From Sphaerisporangium rufum (GTDB lineage Bacteria > Actinomycetota > Actinomycetes > Streptosporangiales > Streptosporangiaceae): 64,000 nt of DNA. A program made the position numbers and the translations under genes. Positions 41,467 to 48,520 of this stretch are shown here, in pieces. The number at the start of each line of letters is the position of its first letter. Position 1 is the first letter of the stretch. A model generated the notes under the pieces. That model was not told the DNA's origin. It made no database searches and saw nothing but the letters and a program-made list of their open reading frames with translations. The stretch spans positions 104,896 to 168,895 of the forward strand of contig NZ_BOOU01000014.1 of assembly GCF_016863395.1 (NCBI RefSeq), given 5' to 3'.

Positions 41467-42333
41467 ATGATGGCGGGTCTGATCAGGGTGACCCCCGACG
41501 CCGACCTCGACGAGGTCGTGGAGATTCTCGAGCGGGACGGGGGCGTGATCGTCGAGAACCTGGTCGACGAGGCCACGCTCGCCGCGCTGTGGAGCGACTT
41601 CCAGCCGGCGCTGGACGCCTGCCCCTACGGTGAGGACTGGTACAACGGCAAGCGCACCCGCCGGGTGTCGTCGCTGTTCGCCCGCACCGCGCACCTGACG
41701 CCGGTGGTCACCCACCCGCTCTACCTGGGTGCCGCCCGCCGCATCATGCAGCAGCCGGTGCCGATGTGGATCGGCAAGTCCCGGGTGGAGATGACGCCGA
41801 CGATCCAGATCAGCGGCACCCAGCTGATCGAGATCCACTCCGGGCAGGGCAAGCAGCCGCTGCACCGCGACGACGCGCTGCACCTGCGCCGCCACCCCGG
41901 CCCGACCAGCCGGGTGCAGCTCATGGTGGCGATGAGCGAGTTCACCGCCGCCAACGGCGGCACCCTGGTGATCCCCGGCAGCCACCACTGGGACGACGAG
42001 CGCGCCCCCGAGCAGAGCGAGGCGTACCCGACGGAGATGCCGGCCGGGTCCGGGCTGATCTGGCTGGGCGGCGTCTACCACGGCGGCGGGCGCAACACCA
42101 CCGACACCCCGCGCACCGGCATGACCATCGCGCTGGACCTGGGCAACCTCCGCCAGGAGGAGAACCAGTACCTCGCGGTGCCGCGCGAGGCGGTACTGGC
42201 CTACCCCGAGGAGGTGCGCCGGCTGCTCGGCTACGACCGCTGCCCGCCCGGCCTCGGCTGGTACGAGATGGAGGACCCCTACGTCGTCCTGGAAGCCGAC
42301 GCCCCGACCCCTGGCGTCCCGCTGACTGTGTAG
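41467..42333 (+). CDS. Phytanoyl-CoA dioxygenase family Fe(II)/2-oxoglutarate oxygenase
   Basis: A 288-residue PhyH-type oxygenase. The iron ligands are visible as H133-R-D135 and H205, and R216 is placed to bind 2-oxoglutarate; GTLVIPGSHHW precedes the distal His as in the family. It hydroxylates or otherwise oxidises an unactivated C-H bond in the cytoplasm. It is 48 bp downstream of the carrier protein gene and probably in the same operon, so a carrier-bound amino acid (for example beta-position or ring-side-chain oxidation) is a reasonable substrate guess. ATG 41467, with a second ATG at 41470; AAGGTGG is upstream. Confidence 0.88.
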   Translation: MMAGLIRVTPDADLDEVVEILERDGGVIVENLVDEATLAALWSDFQPALDACPYGEDWYNGKRTRRVSSLFARTAHLTPVVTHPLYLGAARRIMQQPVPMWIGKSRVEMTPTIQISGTQLIEIHSGQGKQPLHRDDALHLRRHPGPTSRVQLMVAMSEFTAANGGTLVIPGSHHWDDERAPEQSEAYPTEMPAGSGLIWLGGVYHGGGRNTTDTPRTGMTIALDLGNLRQEENQYLAVPREAVLAYPEEVRRLLGYDRCPPGLGWYEMEDPYVVLEADAPTPGVPLTV

Positions 42334-42499
42334 CTTCGCGCGCGCGCGGGTTCGGGAGGGGCCCGCTGCGGGAGAACGGCATGCTCCGCGCGCGGGGTGG
42401 GTGACGTGGCTGGGTGACCTGCTACGCCACCGGGCGGGATGGGCGGTGGGGTTACGGCCCAGGCGCGCAGTGTTGTTTGGCGCGCGCTTCGCGCGCGCG
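42334..42499. other. Intergenic sequence with repeated CGCGCGCGGGTTCGGG
   Basis: No gene. CTTCGCGCGCGCGCGGGTTC (from 42334) recurs as CTTCGCGCGCGCGGGTTC at 42487, the second copy running into the nested palindrome at 42500-42599. The first copy may be a truncated end of the same element. Confidence 0.5.
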
Positions 42500-42599
42500 G
42501 GTTCGGGCGCCCTTTAGCCGGTGTTGTTCGTTCGTCGGTTGGAAGCGCTCGTTCCTCGCGCTTCCGCCCTCCTCCTCACAACACCGGCGCGCCCGAACC
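42500..42599. repeat. 100-bp nested palindrome (REP/MITE-like or structured RNA)
   Basis: Three nested perfect arm pairs: GGTTCGGGCGC (42500-42510) with GCGCCCGAACC (42589-42599); GCCGGTGTTGT (42517-42527) with ACAACACCGGC (42578-42588); GGAAGCGC (42541-42548) with GCGCTTCC (42558-42565). Single-stranded gaps are 6 nt on one side only and 13/12 nt internally. A partial copy of the left end lies at 42334. It sits beside a broken regulator gene and a low-GC island, which suits a mobile palindromic element or recombination scar. Confidence 0.6.
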
Positions 42600-42639
42600 G
42601 GCCCGGGAAGGGCTGCGTCGGGTGAACGGCTCACTGATC

Positions 42640-42985
42640 ACGGGAGGGGCGGGCGGCGGGGTGACGGAACGGTGCGCATGTTCGATGGAGGTGTCCAGCA
42701 GGTGGCGGAGAGGTTCGGTGGAGACGCCGAAGGCGCTGGGCGTGCCGAGGCCGGCGAGGAATCGCAGGGCGTTCCGACGTTCCATCTCATTGTCTCCCAT
42801 GCCATATGCGGGATCATCCGGGTATCCATCCCCGGGAGGCCGGGCTGATTCAGCGGCCTCCAGCCGCGCCGGCACCTGGTGCAGCGTGGCAGCATCCCCT
42901 TGGCGTCGTAGACCTGGTCCAGCCGGATGACCATGTCCGGCCACGGGACGCACTCGCCGCGCTCCCAGCGGGCCAGGTTGGAGGG
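42640..42985 (-). pseudogene. Remnant of an XRE-family regulator
   Basis: Read on the minus strand, the segment about 42880-42970 encodes a recognisable helix-turn-helix tail (SNLARWERGECVPWPDM, then VIRLDQVYDAKG) without a start or the first helices. After a frameshift, about 42640-42800 continues with NEMERRNALRFLAGLG and EPLRHLLDTSIEHAHRS, which resembles the linker after the HTH in actinomycete XRE/TPR regulators. The 5' end is replaced by the end of the DUF218 gene, and the TPR part is missing. It is therefore a truncated, frameshifted relic of the class represented intact at 7008-8426. Confidence 0.6.
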
Positions 42986-43585
42986 TTAGCGCGAGACCTT
43001 TCGCTCGTCGGGCGTGAGGCCCCGCAGCGTCCAGAGGCCGTACAGCGCGAGAAGCGGTTTGGCGATCGTCCACTCGCCGAGGCGGTAGTCGTCAACGCGC
43101 ACGAGCCTGCCGGCCAGGTCTGGGCGCTGCCGTCGCAGGTAGGCGCGGGCTTTGAGCGCGTGCGCCGGCTGAGACACGATCTTGATGCGGTCGGCGTCCT
43201 CGAGCAGCGGGATCACGTTCGTGATGTTCTCCCACGTCGTCGCGCTCTCCTCCTCGAGGAGCACGTTACCGGCGAAGCCGAGCGCCGACTTGGCGTAGTC
43301 GGCCATCACCCGGGCCTCGGTGGCCGCCTCGCCGGTCGCACCCCCAGTGAAGATCACCCTGGTATCGTGCACGCGGCCCGGGTCGATGGAGCAGAGGCCG
43401 GCCCGGACCCGCCATCGGTTGACGAGGTTCGCCGTCGCCTGGGGGTTGCGGAAGCCCAGCACGACCACGACCTCGCGGGTTCCCTCACCGTCGCCGACCA
43501 AGGCCCGAGACCAGCGCCGGTTCAGCCACTCGCCCCAGGCCAGGGCGGCCACTCCGGCGATCATCAGCCCGGTCCCCCATCGCAT
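42986..43585 (-). CDS. DUF218 (YdcF/ElyC-SanA-like) protein
   Basis: A 199-residue protein with an N-terminal membrane anchor (MRWGTGLMIAGVAALAWGEW) and a DUF218 domain: VVVVLGF strand, the polar loop VIFTGGATGEAATEARVMADYA, EEESATTWENI (the conserved acidic Ser/Thr motif) and the strand IKIVSQPAHALKARAY. Family members in E. coli (SanA, ElyC, YdcF) act in envelope integrity, but their chemistry is not settled. Its end (LRGLTPDERKVSR) runs directly into the XRE pseudogene. It does not look like a biosynthetic gene. Confidence 0.8.
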   Translation of the reverse strand: MRWGTGLMIAGVAALAWGEWLNRRWSRALVGDGEGTREVVVVLGFRNPQATANLVNRWRVRAGLCSIDPGRVHDTRVIFTGGATGEAATEARVMADYAKSALGFAGNVLLEEESATTWENITNVIPLLEDADRIKIVSQPAHALKARAYLRRQRPDLAGRLVRVDDYRLGEWTIAKPLLALYGLWTLRGLTPDERKVSR

Positions 43586-43767
43586 GCGTCGACTCTAGGA
43601 CCCTTCGCCAGGGCCGCCCATTCCCTGCACCTTATGCACCTTCCGAATAAGTTTCGGCGTTAGTTGAGCAAGCTGACGGATTCTGCGTATGCATTCGAAG
43701 CGTTAGAGCCTGTAGTGGCCGTGCTACGGTGATTTCTTGACCTGGCGCCCAGTTGCTAGAGGTAACC

Positions 43768-43968
43768 ATGCCGAACGTGGCGACGTTCCGTACATCGTCC
43801 CTCGAATCGCTTTCGCGGAGTACTGCGGTTTCGATACCGCTGTCATGTGGTGAATGGGTTGGATTCTTGGATGAAGGCATCCCAAGTGTCGATCTTCGGC
43901 CATTAGGGGCGGAAGTAATAAGCGATCAAAGCGGTAGCAGGGCATCCGGTACCGACAATGATGGCTAG
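43768..43968 (+). CDS. Small hypothetical protein upstream of DUF3800 gene
   Basis: A 66-residue frame with no recognised family. ATG 43768 has AGAGG about 6 bp upstream. It is acidic, with a conserved-looking WVGFLDEGIPSVDLRPLG segment. It ends 18 bp before the DUF3800 start and shares that gene's lower GC, so the two may form an operon. A toxin-antitoxin-like or accessory role would be a guess. Confidence 0.4.
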   Translation: MPNVATFRTSSLESLSRSTAVSIPLSCGEWVGFLDEGIPSVDLRPLGAEVISDQSGSRASGTDNDG

Positions 43969-43986
43969 CCGAGGAACTCGCCGATC

Positions 43987-44511
43987 ATGAAGCATGCGTT
44001 CGTGGACGAGTCAGCGAGGGGGGGCTACCTCATTTGTGCGGTGGCGATCGCACCAGCAGACCTGCCAGCGAGTAGGCGCGCGTTGAGGAAGCTCTGTAAG
44101 CCGGGGCAGCAACGGATCCACATGGCCAGCGAGAGCGATAGTCGCCGCCGCGAGATCTTGAGTATGATCGACGGGATCGAGGTAGCTGCGCATGTATATC
44201 AGGCAGAGCTAGCAAAGAGCGCTCAACGGGTGGTTCGTGACGACTGCTTCCGTGCTGCTGTTCCGAGTCTGATCGCCATGGGTGTCTCGCGCCTGATCAT
44301 CGAATCCTGCAACCAAGACCGACAGGACCGACTGGTAATCCACGAGGCGTTGAGCAAAGCAGACGCTCATGACCTTCTGGTGTACGGGCATGACCGCCCG
44401 GCGTTGGAACCGCTCCTATGGGTACCAGACGCCCTGGCGTGGGCATATGGGAAAGGAGGTGACTGGCGCCGTCGAACACGAGGGGCAATACAAGGTGTAA
44501 TCAAGGTATAG
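43987..44511 (+). CDS. DUF3800 domain protein
   Basis: A 174-residue protein beginning MKHAFVDESARGGYLICAVAI; the FVDES start with an acidic pair is the hallmark of DUF3800, whose fold resembles RNase H-like nucleases. Later acidic residues (LIIESCNQDRQD and DALAWAY) are in positions expected for a metal site. Family function is not established; members are common in accessory and phage-derived regions. The DNA from about 43.6 to 44.75 kb is visibly less GC-rich than its neighbours, which supports recent acquisition. ATG 43987, with GAGGAA about 10 bp upstream. Confidence 0.75.
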   Translation: MKHAFVDESARGGYLICAVAIAPADLPASRRALRKLCKPGQQRIHMASESDSRRREILSMIDGIEVAAHVYQAELAKSAQRVVRDDCFRAAVPSLIAMGVSRLIIESCNQDRQDRLVIHEALSKADAHDLLVYGHDRPALEPLLWVPDALAWAYGKGGDWRRRTRGAIQGVIKV

Positions 44512-44527
44512 ACTTACTAAAACGCGA

Positions 44528-44564
44528 AACCCGGCCGACTCACCGTCCGGAGAGCTGCCGGGTT
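44528..44564 (+). terminator. Hairpin after DUF3800 gene
   Basis: AACCCGGC (44528-44535) and GCCGGGTT (44557-44564) form an 8-bp stem with a 21-nt loop, 16 bp after the stop codon. It is a plausible but weak terminator. Confidence 0.4.
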
Positions 44565-44765
44565 CACTTCCGCAAGCTATTGCCTACGACGCTCCCATGG
44601 TGCACCCTGACACGTCTGATGTCAACTGCTTGAGGCCGACCGGCCGTGTAGAGCCTGCTGACACCCGCCCTCATTGCTCGGTTGCGTAAGCCTTGATCGG
44701 TCTCAACATGGTCTGTACGGGTTGAGAGGCCGCTATCCGTTAAATCGGTTGCGCCGCTGACTAAC

Positions 44766-45503
44766 GTGTTCGTCGTGGCAGAGATCGATGGGGCGGCTTT
44801 CGTCCGCGACGGGTTCGTGAAGGTGGCCGCGACGGTGGCTCCGGAGCTGGCCGAGAAGGCACTGGCGCAGGCATGGGCGCAGCTCGGCGGGCGAACTCCA
44901 GATGACCCGTCCGGCTGGGACGAACCGGTGATGTGGGCGTCGGACCTGACCGGTCAGGGGCCGATGGGTGAGATGGCGCGCAGCCCTCGGCTGGCGCGGG
45001 CCCTGGACGAGGTGTGCGGGGCGCGCGGCCGGGCGCCGCGCGGCGCGCTGGGCATGATCCCGGTCCGGTTCCCCGGCAAGGCGGTGGTCGACGACCGCGG
45101 GTGGCACATCGACGCGAACGTGGCCCTGCCCGACGGCACGTACGCGGTGAGCGGGCGGCCGGAGATGATGCTGGTGCTGACCTTGCTGTCGCGGGTGGGC
45201 CCGGAGGACGCGCCGACCCGGATCCGGGTGGGCTCGCACCGGGCGGCCGGAGCGGCGCTCGCGGGGCAGGTGCTGGACCCGATGAAGGCCGGGCCGGTGG
45301 TCGATCAGGCCACCCAGGACTGCCCGGTGGCGTACGCCACGGGCGAGCCGGGTGACGTCTTCCTGGTGCACCCGTTCACCGTGCACGCCGCCGACGAGCA
45401 CCGGGGGACGCGGCCGAGGTTCATGGCCCAAGGACCGGTGCTGCTGGCGCAGCCGGTCACCCCGGACGCCGGCAACCTGCTGGGCCAGGCACTGGCGGGC
45501 TGA
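44766..45503 (+). CDS. Phytanoyl-CoA dioxygenase-like protein
   Basis: A 245-residue PhyH-type oxygenase. Iron ligands H114 and D116 (RGWHIDAN) and H207 (FTVHAAD), with R214/R216 nearby for 2-oxoglutarate; GEPGDVFLVHPF is the typical strand before the distal His. It starts at GTG 44766 or GTG 44775, with no clear ribosome site; the transcript may be leaderless. About 50 bp around the start resemble 47449-47501, upstream of the cyclase gene. It may oxidise a cluster intermediate, but it lacks a dyad motif copy and is separated from the core by the DUF3800 island, so its membership is uncertain. Confidence 0.8.
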   Translation: MFVVAEIDGAAFVRDGFVKVAATVAPELAEKALAQAWAQLGGRTPDDPSGWDEPVMWASDLTGQGPMGEMARSPRLARALDEVCGARGRAPRGALGMIPVRFPGKAVVDDRGWHIDANVALPDGTYAVSGRPEMMLVLTLLSRVGPEDAPTRIRVGSHRAAGAALAGQVLDPMKAGPVVDQATQDCPVAYATGEPGDVFLVHPFTVHAADEHRGTRPRFMAQGPVLLAQPVTPDAGNLLGQALAG

Positions 45504-45608
45504 CCGTCCGGAATCGCCGGTCCGAGGCCGCAGGGCGGCCCGCCGGCGGTGCCGGGCCGCCTGGTCGGCCCGGCATCCGTGCCAGGAACGGCCCGGCCGG
45601 TGGAGAGG

Positions 45609-46835
45609 TCAGGGCAGTGTGGCGGCCTTGCGGAGCAGCACTTCGCGTTCGCGATGGTTGGTGCACAGCCGGGCCGCCAGTTCGAGTTCGGCGCGCGCCT
45701 CCGGTCGCCGGCCGAGCCGGGCCAGCAGCTCGCCGCGCACGGTCGGGACCAGGTGTGAACCGGGGAGCCGGTCGGCGGCGATCAACTCGTCCACGATCTC
45801 CAGGCCCCGCGCCGGGCCGGCGGCCATGGCGACGGCGACGGCCCGGTTGAGCTCGACCACCGGCGAGGGCGCGACCCGGCCGAGGGCCTCGTAGAGCACC
45901 ACGATCCGGTCCCAGTCGGTCGCCTCGACCGAGGGCGCCGCCGCGTGGGCGGCGGCGATCGCGGCCTGCAGGCCGTAGGGGCCGAGGCCGCGGGGCGAGG
46001 CCTTGGCCAGCGCGGCCAGCCCGCGGCGGATCGCCGAGATGTCCCACCGCCGCCGGTCCTGGTCCTCCAGCAGGATCGGCGAGCCGTCCGGGCCGGTCCG
46101 CGCCGGGAAGCGGGCGGCGGTCAGCTCGCACAACGCGAGCAGGCCGTGCACCTCCGGCTCGTCCGGTTGCAGCGCGGCCAGCGTGCGGGCCAGCCGGATC
46201 GCCTCGTACGCCAGGTCGGTACGCAACAGCCGGTCGCCCGACGTGGCCGTCGACCCCTCGGTGAAGATCACGTACAGCACGCTGAGCACGCCGCCCAGCC
46301 GCTCCCGGCGCTCGGCGGCCGGCGGCGGTTCGAACGGCACCCCGGCCGCCGCGATCGTCTTCTTGCCCCGGGTGATGCGGGCCTGCACGGTCGGCACCGG
46401 GACGAGGAACGCGCGGGCGATCTCCTCGCTGGACAGGCCGCCCACCACGCGCAGGGTCAGCGCCACCCGGGCCTCGGCGGAGAGCACCGGGTGGCAGCTG
46501 ATGAACATCAGCGCCAGCACGTCGTCGTCGATCCGGTCGGGATCGATGTCCTCCTCGACCGCCGATCCGGCCGGCACTTCGGCGGCCAGCAGGGCGTATC
46601 GGTCCTGGAGGGCGGCCCGGCGGCGGATCGCGTCGATCGCCCGCCGCCGGGCCGTGGCCATCAGCCATCCGGCCGGATTCACCGGCCGGGCGCGCGGCCA
46701 CGACACCAGCGCCTCGGCCACCGCCTCCTGGGCCGCGTCCTCGGCCAGCCCGAAATCGCCGGTGAACCGGGCCAGCGCGGCGACGATCCGCGCCGACTCG
46801 ATCCGCCAGACGGCCTCGACGCCGGCGGCGTCCAT
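45609..46835 (-). CDS. ECF sigma factor with C-terminal TPR-like domain (ECF42/SigJ-like group)
   Basis: A 408-residue ECF sigma factor. Region 2 (DFGLAEDAAQEAVAEALVSWP, then GWLMATARRRAIDAIRRR), region 4 (LSSEEIARAFLVPVPTVQARI) and a long C-terminal helical domain (about residues 190-408), absent from ordinary ECF factors but diagnostic of the ECF42 group. Group members are encoded with a DGPF/YCII protein, as here (46879-47250, 43 bp upstream). They have no classical anti-sigma factor; the C-terminal domain is thought to control activity. Target genes normally include the DGPF gene itself. Confidence 0.9.
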   Translation of the reverse strand: MDAAGVEAVWRIESARIVAALARFTGDFGLAEDAAQEAVAEALVSWPRARPVNPAGWLMATARRRAIDAIRRRAALQDRYALLAAEVPAGSAVEEDIDPDRIDDDVLALMFISCHPVLSAEARVALTLRVVGGLSSEEIARAFLVPVPTVQARITRGKKTIAAAGVPFEPPPAAERRERLGGVLSVLYVIFTEGSTATSGDRLLRTDLAYEAIRLARTLAALQPDEPEVHGLLALCELTAARFPARTGPDGSPILLEDQDRRRWDISAIRRGLAALAKASPRGLGPYGLQAAIAAAHAAAPSVEATDWDRIVVLYEALGRVAPSPVVELNRAVAVAMAAGPARGLEIVDELIAADRLPGSHLVPTVRGELLARLGRRPEARAELELAARLCTNHREREVLLRKAATLP

Positions 46836-46878
46836 CAGCTCCGGCCCTCGCTCTCGCAGCCGCCCCGGTCCTGGACGC

Positions 46879-47250
46879 TCACGCGCCGGCCTGCGGGACC
46901 TCGTCGCTCCCGGGCACCCGCCGAATCTCGATCTTGGTCCCGCGGGCCACCGGGACCCGCCTGGCCCACTCGACCGCCTCCGCCTTGGAGGCGACGTCCA
47001 GCAGGAAGAAGCCCCCGAACAGTTCCTTGGTCTCGCCGTACGGGCCGTCGGTGACCACCGGGACCTCGCCGCTGAAGTCGACCACGACGCCCTGAGCCGG
47101 ATCGTCCAGCCCTTCCGCCGCCAGGAGAACGCCGGCCTTGACCGCCTCCTCGATGAAGCTCCGGGTCGTGGCCATCATCTCGTCGATGTCGGCCATCATG
47201 GCCGCGTTCGACTCGTCGGTGCCTCGCATGATCAGCAGGTACTTCGCCAT
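46879..47250 (-). CDS. DGPF-domain (YCII-related) protein
   Basis: A 123-residue YCII-fold protein with the DGPYGETKE motif (residues about 67-75) and the opening AKYLLIMRG. These small dimeric proteins are the constant partner and target of ECF42 sigma factors; their biochemical role is unknown. ATG 47250 follows GGAGGA at 5 bp. A candidate sigma-dependent promoter lies upstream (47298-47326). It forms a two-gene operon with the sigma factor. Confidence 0.9.
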   Translation of the reverse strand: MAKYLLIMRGTDESNAAMMADIDEMMATTRSFIEEAVKAGVLLAAEGLDDPAQGVVVDFSGEVPVVTDGPYGETKELFGGFFLLDVASKAEAVEWARRVPVARGTKIEIRRVPGSDEVPQAGA

Positions 47251-47297
47251 CGTGTCCTCCTCGTCCCGCGAGGCCGCCTCCCGGCCCTCGCACCCAC

Positions 47298-47326
47298 TTG
47301 TCGAACGGGCGGCCCGCGGATCGACA
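47298..47326 (-). promoter_or_regulatory. Candidate ECF-type promoter of the DGPF-sigma operon
   Basis: On the minus strand TGTCGA (plus 47321-47326) is followed after about 16 bp by TCGACA (plus 47299-47304), about 50 bp upstream of the start codon. TGTCGA is, as I recall, the -35 element described for ECF42 factors. The pair is also an inverted repeat, so an operator is an alternative. Confidence 0.4.
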
Positions 47327-47519
47327 CGGTCCGCGGGAAACCTCGCGCCGCCTCCGCCGCGAGGTCCTCCGTTCGCCGGCGAGGAGACTCAGAAGGGTGC
47401 GAAGACCGTACAGCGTCCGGGCCGACGCCGGTCGATCGCTTGCGCGAATGGCTAACGTATTCGCCGTCGCATGGGTCGAGGAGCGGCGTTCGTCCGCGAC
47501 CGGAGGAGTGGATGCTGGG

Positions 47520-48473
47520 ATGACGGCAGGGCGGCGGGTGCCCGCACAGGACGAGGTGCTCGGGTACTTCGAGACGCTGTCGAACTGGGGGCGGTGGGGC
47601 GACGACGACGAGCGCGGCACGCTGAACCACATCACCGATGAGGTCCGGCTGGCGGCGGCGCGGGCGGTGCGGCACGGCCGGAGCGTGTCGTGCGCGTGGG
47701 AGGTCGCCGCACCGGAGGACATGGAGCGGTCGACGACGACGTGCCCGTGCGCCGCCGACATGCCGGGTGCCGAGAACATGCCACGCGCGTTCCACGACGA
47801 CCGGCGCTGGGGCTTCTCGTCCGAGCGGCTCGGCATCTCCTTCCACGGCAACACCGTCACCCATCTCGACGCGCCGTGCCACATCTATTGGGACGGCCAG
47901 CTGTACAACGGGCGGACGCACTCGCTGGTCGACGCCGCGACGGGGTCGTCATGGGCGGCCGTCACGGCGGCGGTGAACGGGATCATCACGCGCGGGGTGC
48001 TGCTGGACGTCGCCGGGGTCCGGGACGTGCCGTGGCTGGAACCTGGGGAGGGCGTGTACCCCGACGATCTCGAGGCGGCCGAGCGCCGTCAAGGCGTGCG
48101 GGTGCGGTCCGGCGACGCGGTGCTGCTGCGTACCGGCCAGGGCCGTGCTCGGCACGAGGCCGGTCCGGCCGGCGGCTTCACCCAGGCCGGCTGGCACGCG
48201 TCCTGCCTGCCGTGGCTGCACGAACGGGAGGTCGCGCTGATCGGCGCGGACACCCCGCAGGACGTCCAGCCGTCGGGGTACGACGACGTGCTGATGCCGG
48301 TGCACGCGGTGAGCCTGGTCGCGATGGGGCTGTGGCTGCTGGACAACTGCGACCTGGAGGCGTGCGCGGCGACGGCCGCCGAGCTCGGCCAGTGGGACTT
48401 CCACCTCGCGGTCGCGCCGGTCCGCTTCGCCGGTACCTCCGGCAGCCCGGTCAACCCGATCGCGACATTCTGA
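47520..48473 (+). CDS. Cyclase family protein (kynurenine formamidase-like)
   Basis: A 317-residue metal-dependent hydrolase of the cyclase/KynB family. The signature HxxTxxHxDxPxH appears as HGNTVTHLDAPCHI (around residues 117-130), with supporting motifs GDAVLLRTGQG and IGADTPQDVQP. Family members hydrolyse formylkynurenine, isatin or lactone-like substrates, and some cyclise polyketides. ATG 47520 has GGAGGAG 10 bp upstream. It is a single gene between the sigma operon and the convergent MFS pump. Whether it serves the cluster is not clear. Confidence 0.82.
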   Translation: MTAGRRVPAQDEVLGYFETLSNWGRWGDDDERGTLNHITDEVRLAAARAVRHGRSVSCAWEVAAPEDMERSTTTCPCAADMPGAENMPRAFHDDRRWGFSSERLGISFHGNTVTHLDAPCHIYWDGQLYNGRTHSLVDAATGSSWAAVTAAVNGIITRGVLLDVAGVRDVPWLEPGEGVYPDDLEAAERRQGVRVRSGDAVLLRTGQGRARHEAGPAGGFTQAGWHASCLPWLHEREVALIGADTPQDVQPSGYDDVLMPVHAVSLVAMGLWLLDNCDLEACAATAAELGQWDFHLAVAPVRFAGTSGSPVNPIATF

Positions 48474-48520
48474 CGGCCGCCGGGCCTGGCACCGGAGCCT
48501 TCGTCCGGGGGTGACGGAGG

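Noticed and set aside
43632..43945. Minus-strand open frames in the low-GC island
   Set aside because: They overlap the forward small gene, lack ribosome sites and show no family features.
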